DNA of 8,262 bases. Source: G020350405 sp964513655. GTDB taxonomy: Bacteria; Planctomycetota; Phycisphaerae; Sedimentisphaerales; Anaerobacaceae. The notes beneath the pieces were generated by a model, which was not told the origin of the DNA, searched no databases, and was given only the letters and a program-made list of their open reading frames with translations. Below are positions 5,672 to 8,262 of this stretch, piece by piece (position 1 is the stretch's first letter; every line of letters begins with the position of its first letter). Location of the stretch: assembly GCA_964513655.1 (NCBI GenBank), contig CAZENQ010000127.1, forward strand, positions 1 through 8,262, in the 5' to 3' direction. The position numbers were made by a program, and so were the translations under genes.

Positions 5672-6154
5672 ATGAGCGCAGCACACATATATAATAGAGA
5701 CCACATTAATACGGACGAGATAATTCCGGCAAGGTATTTGAATACCGATGACCAGGCTGAGTTAGCGAAGCACTGTCTTGAAGATTTGGACTCCGGCTTC
5801 GTAAATAAGGTCCAGGCCGGTGACGTAATTGTCGCCGGTGAGGACTTCGGCTGCGGTTCGTCCAGAGAGCATGCCGTCTGGGCTATCCACGGCGCAGGGA
5901 TTCAGAGCGTTATCGCAAAATCTTTTGCCAGAATCTTTTACCGGAACGCCATCAACAACGGCTTCTATTTGATTGAGTCAGACCAGGCCCTGGAGAAAAT
6001 CAGCGACGGCGATGAAGTGGAAATAGATTATAAAACCGGCTTGATTAAAAACAAGACTATCGGTACTGATATCGGATTCGCCCCGCTACCTGACTTCGCT
6101 TTGGAGATAATCAACGACGGCGGACTGCTGGAGCACATAAAGAAAAAAACTTGA
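5672..6154 (+). CDS. leuD: 3-isopropylmalate dehydratase, small subunit
   Basis: Small (swivelling-domain) subunit of isopropylmalate isomerase, partner of LeuC. At 160 aa it is the archaeal-type length, shorter than the roughly 200 aa of E. coli LeuD. Motifs seen: R-D-H-I-N-T-D-E-I-I-P-A-R-Y-L-N-T at 9-25, which includes the loop associated with substrate choice in the HACN/IPMI family, and GEDFGCGSSREHA at 56-68 with the substrate-binding Ser/Arg cluster. The KSFARIFYRNAINNGF segment (83-98) is also characteristic. The upstream GAGACTATAAAG gives only a weak ribosome-binding site, weaker than that of the broken copy at 5579. The next gene begins seven bases after its stop, suggesting transcription or translation coupling. 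Confidence 0.95.
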   Translation: MSAAHIYNRDHINTDEIIPARYLNTDDQAELAKHCLEDLDSGFVNKVQAGDVIVAGEDFGCGSSREHAVWAIHGAGIQSVIAKSFARIFYRNAINNGFYLIESDQALEKISDGDEVEIDYKTGLIKNKTIGTDIGFAPLPDFALEIINDGGLLEHIKKKT

Positions 6155-6161
6155 GATAAAA

Positions 6162-6635
6162 ATGCAGATGGAACAGCCTCCAGAACCAGTTAGAGCTTTA
6201 TATCAATTGCACGAAAGTAACGTGAAAGGATTGCAAGAAGATGGGTTTTCCTATGAACAAGCTTTTTGGATTGATTTTGCGATTAAGTCCCTTCATCCGT
6301 GGGATGATGAGGCCGAAATTGAAATAAAATTGAGCGAAATATTTAGACTATATTTAACGATATACTGTGATAAAATAGATAGAAGCCTGACAGTTGGAAA
6401 TGAACCGGCATTTCTTGAGTTGCTGAAAGAGAAATGGGAATCGATAAACGAAAGTGTTTCTCCAGAAGTGGACGTGAACTTAGCAGGATTACATTTGGGT
6501 CGTGTTGTTCTTGGAGCAATCGCAGATAATCCTTATTTGCAGTTTAAGGCCGCTTCATACATACTCGCAATTACGTACGAACTCTGGAAAAACCGGTACA
6601 AACATATATCAATGAAGTTAGTTAAAGATGTCTGA
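6162..6635 (+). CDS. Unidentified 157-aa protein inserted in the leu operon
   Basis: The family is not recognised. The 157-aa sequence is soluble-looking, acidic in its first two thirds, and probably mostly alpha-helical. It has an aromatic-rich part near 30-48 (Y-E-Q-A-F-W-I-D-F-A ... L-H-P-W-D-D), an amphipathic Y/W/L-rich helix near 125-150, and a basic end (K-N-R-Y-K-H, K-L-V-K-D-V). No signal peptide or clear catalytic motif is visible. It starts seven bases after leuD, with GAG of the leuD end (TTGAGAT) the only ribosome-binding candidate. GC is about 37-38% in two sampled 60-base rows, against about 53-62% in sampled leuC and leuA rows, suggesting separate origin. It is followed by the HEPN-like gene 78 bases on and may form a pair with it. 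No leucine-pathway function is apparent. Confidence 0.75.
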   Translation: MQMEQPPEPVRALYQLHESNVKGLQEDGFSYEQAFWIDFAIKSLHPWDDEAEIEIKLSEIFRLYLTIYCDKIDRSLTVGNEPAFLELLKEKWESINESVSPEVDVNLAGLHLGRVVLGAIADNPYLQFKAASYILAITYELWKNRYKHISMKLVKDV

Positions 6636-6713
6636 AAATCTTGAAATCGAGTGAAAAACACCCAAACTCGGTGAAAGGTCAGAACATAGCATGAAACGAA
6701 ATATGACCGAAAA

Positions 6714-7259
6714 ATGACAAAGCAAGAGTTCATAATTGAATTGCTCGACAAACTAGCTTGGCCATCGCTGCTTTTGGCGCTGGTCTTGATATTTAAGGGT
6801 TCTCTGCGTGAACTTCTGAAAAGGTTAGAAAGCATAGGGACCAAATATGGCACACTTAACTTCCAAGAATCTCTGGATCAGGCAAAAAAAGAAGCGGATA
6901 AGGCAAAATTGCCTTCCGAAGGTGTAGGTAAAGATGAAATAGAGTATTACAAGGAACTTGTCATGGTTTCACCTCGTGCTGTTATTCTCGAAGCATGGTT
7001 GCAACTTGAAACTGCTGTCGAGGGGATCATTCGGCGTCCTCCGGAAGGTAGGCCTAGAAGCTTTGGCCCAGAGGCCAGGGTACTGTTAGAACTTGCTGAA
7101 TTGGAAAAAGAGGAAATTTCAATGTTCTATGATCTTCGTAGTATACGTAATAGAGTGGTTCATCAAGACGATGCACGGGTGTCAAAAGAACAAGCGGCTG
7201 AATATGCGCAGCTTGCTTTGCGACTAGCAAACAAAATAAGAGAGAAATTCGGTAGTTAA
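6714..7259 (+). CDS. Membrane-anchored HEPN-like (DUF4145-type) protein
   Basis: A 181-aa protein with one N-terminal membrane segment (about 14-28, W-P-S-L-L-L-A-L-V-L-I-F) followed by a charged, coiled-coil-prone linker (about 35-80). The helical C-terminal domain (about 85-178) contains LRSIRNRVVH at 141-150. The R-N-x-x-x-H arrangement (Arg145, Asn146, His150) matches the R-x4-6-H motif of HEPN domains, many of which are RNases in toxin-antitoxin and phage-defence systems; others, including many DUF4145 proteins, have no proven activity. No strong ribosome-binding site precedes ATG 6714; a mini-frame from 6691 ends in TGA at 6715-6717, overlapping this ATG as ATGA. It has lower GC than the leu genes. 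The link to the 157-aa neighbour and the function are inferred from position and motif only. Confidence 0.75.
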   Translation: MTKQEFIIELLDKLAWPSLLLALVLIFKGSLRELLKRLESIGTKYGTLNFQESLDQAKKEADKAKLPSEGVGKDEIEYYKELVMVSPRAVILEAWLQLETAVEGIIRRPPEGRPRSFGPEARVLLELAELEKEEISMFYDLRSIRNRVVHQDDARVSKEQAAEYAQLALRLANKIREKFGS

Positions 7260-7287
7260 GTCACGACTAGCAAAAAAGATTAGGCAG
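7221..7287 (+). repeat. Coding echo of the HEPN gene's 3' end
   Basis: The gene's last codons from 7221 read R-L-A-N-K-I-R-E. Just after its stop, 7264-7287 reads R-L-A-K-K-I-R-Q. Of 24 bases 19 match, including the first 11, and four of the five differences fall at third codon positions. This looks like the tail of a diverged copy of the same gene. The echo frame has no stop before the leuB GTG at 7312, so if it is a remnant its own end is lost or shifted. At this length chance cannot be excluded. Confidence 0.45.
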
Positions 7288-7311
7288 TTTTTACAACAAG
7301 GAGACGATAAA

Positions 7312-8262
7312 GTGTACAAGATAGCGGTGATACCCGGTGACGGTACCGGGCCGGAAGTAACTGTTGAAGCGGTAAAGGTATTAAAGGCTGCTGCGGACAA
7401 ATTCGGCTTCAAAGTTGATTTGACCGAGTTTGACTTCGGCGGCGAAAGATATAAAAAGACCGGCGAGACCCTGCCCGACAGCGGCGTGGAAGAGCTTCGT
7501 AAATTCGACGCGATTCTGTTAGGCGCAATCGGCCATCCTGATGTCAAACCCGGCATACTGGAAAAGGGCATTCTCCTCAAGGCAAGATTTGAGCTGGACC
7601 AGTATATCAACCTTCGGCCGGTAAAGTTGTATCCCGGCGTGCCGTGCCCGTTAAAAGACAAAGGGCCCGAAGACGTGGATTTCGTTGTAGTCCGCGAGAA
7701 CACCGGCGGACTTTACACCGGCACCGGCGGTTTCAGCATGAAAGACACTCCCCACGAGGTAGCCGTGCAATCGGCCGTTTACACCCGACATATGGTGGAC
7801 AGATGTCTCAAATATGCTTTTGAATACGCCCGCAAATACGGCAAAAAAGCACGGGGCAAAGGAAAAAACAACACTTTGGCCCTCTGCGGTAAAACAAATG
7901 TCCTGACATATGTATATGACCTCTGGGAAAGAGCTTTCCACGAGATGGGCCAGGCCGAATATCCCGATATCGAAAGGGAATACTATCACGTCGACGCCAC
8001 CTGCATGTGGATGGTCAAGAACCCTGAGTGGTTTGATGTGATAGTAACCGGTAATATGTTCGGCGATATCATCACTGACCTGGGCGCGATAGTTCAGGGC
8101 GGTATGGGTATCGCGGCAGGTGGAAATATCAATCCCGAGGGTGTCAGTATGTTTGAGCCCATCGGCGGAAGCGCACCGAAATACACCGGCAAAGGCATTA
8201 TCAACCCCTTAGCTGCAATCTGTGCTGCGCAGATGATGATCGAGACACTCGGAGAAGATGCC
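7312..8262 (+). CDS. leuB: 3-isopropylmalate dehydrogenase, 3' end cut by the window
   Basis: NAD-dependent oxidative decarboxylation of 3-isopropylmalate to 2-oxoisocaproate (4-methyl-2-oxopentanoate), the third step of the pathway. Start is GTG 7312, eight bases after a strong AAGGAG (7299-7303). The visible 317 codons run open to the edge; family members are about 350-370 aa, so roughly 35-50 residues are missing. Isocitrate/isopropylmalate dehydrogenase motifs seen: KIAVIPGDGTGPE at 3-15, VVRENTGGLY with Arg128 and Tyr135, Lys194 in GKTNVLTY, and metal-binding Asp228, Asp252 and Asp256 (GDIITDLGA). The cofactor loop reads EPIGGSAPKYTGKG, with Gly where many LeuB have His in EPxHGSAP. It is separated from leuD by two unrelated genes. 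Confidence 0.95.
   Translation, partial: MYKIAVIPGDGTGPEVTVEAVKVLKAAADKFGFKVDLTEFDFGGERYKKTGETLPDSGVEELRKFDAILLGAIGHPDVKPGILEKGILLKARFELDQYINLRPVKLYPGVPCPLKDKGPEDVDFVVVRENTGGLYTGTGGFSMKDTPHEVAVQSAVYTRHMVDRCLKYAFEYARKYGKKARGKGKNNTLALCGKTNVLTYVYDLWERAFHEMGQAEYPDIEREYYHVDATCMWMVKNPEWFDVIVTGNMFGDIITDLGAIVQGGMGIAAGGNINPEGVSMFEPIGGSAPKYTGKGIINPLAAICAAQMMIETLGEDA

Noticed and set aside
1..8262. CRISPR array, tRNA or rRNA gene
   Set aside because: No regularly spaced repeat series, cloverleaf-like sequence or conserved rRNA segment was seen on reading the window.

Overview
The window holds a leucine biosynthesis operon on the + strand (about 2226 to the right edge), preceded by a long non-coding stretch and a minus-strand gene for a secreted serine-hydrolase lipoprotein. 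Gene content and style suggest a bacterium of moderate GC. The isopropylmalate isomerase is of the two-subunit 'archaeal-type' HacA/LeuC-LeuD class (about 424 + 160 aa). The isopropylmalate dehydrogenase carries EPIGGSAPKY in place of the usual EPxHGSAP. This combination fits Planctomycetota (Phycisphaerae/Sedimentisphaerales-like), but that placement is an inference without a database search.

Layout. The left edge (1-74, minus) holds the first 24 codons of an unidentified gene, with a good promoter at 172-200. Positions 420-1580 (minus) encode a class C beta-lactamase-fold lipoprotein whose usual catalytic Tyr appears to be Glu. Two bulged palindromes sharing an identical 22-nt core lie on either side of it (277-310 and 1719-1753). 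The 1587-2225 interval has no convincing gene. It holds two stacked inverted repeats (1822-1858, 1871-1897), a 22-nt direct repeat, and a strongly pyrimidine-rich + strand.

The leu operon begins with a promoter at 2226-2253. Its predicted start point falls on or next to the ATG of a 26-codon leader peptide with three consecutive Leu codons and a fourth before the stop. Mutually exclusive hairpins and a terminator-like stem follow, directly before the leuA ribosome-binding site, so leucine attenuation is the natural reading. Then come leuA, leuC, an 81-aa two-helix membrane protein, a broken leuD 5' fragment, an intact leuD, two non-biosynthetic genes (157 aa unknown; 181 aa membrane-anchored HEPN-like protein), and leuB, cut by the right edge.

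How they work together. LeuA condenses 2-oxoisovalerate with acetyl-CoA, LeuC/LeuD isomerise 2-isopropylmalate to 3-isopropylmalate, and LeuB oxidises it towards leucine. The most interesting parts are the leader/attenuator, the two lower-GC genes lodged between leuD and leuB, and two short coding 'echoes': a leuD 5' end at 5579-5633 and a HEPN-gene 3' end at 7264-7287. They bracket the leuD-ORF157-HEPN block and look like scars of replacement by a diverged copy.
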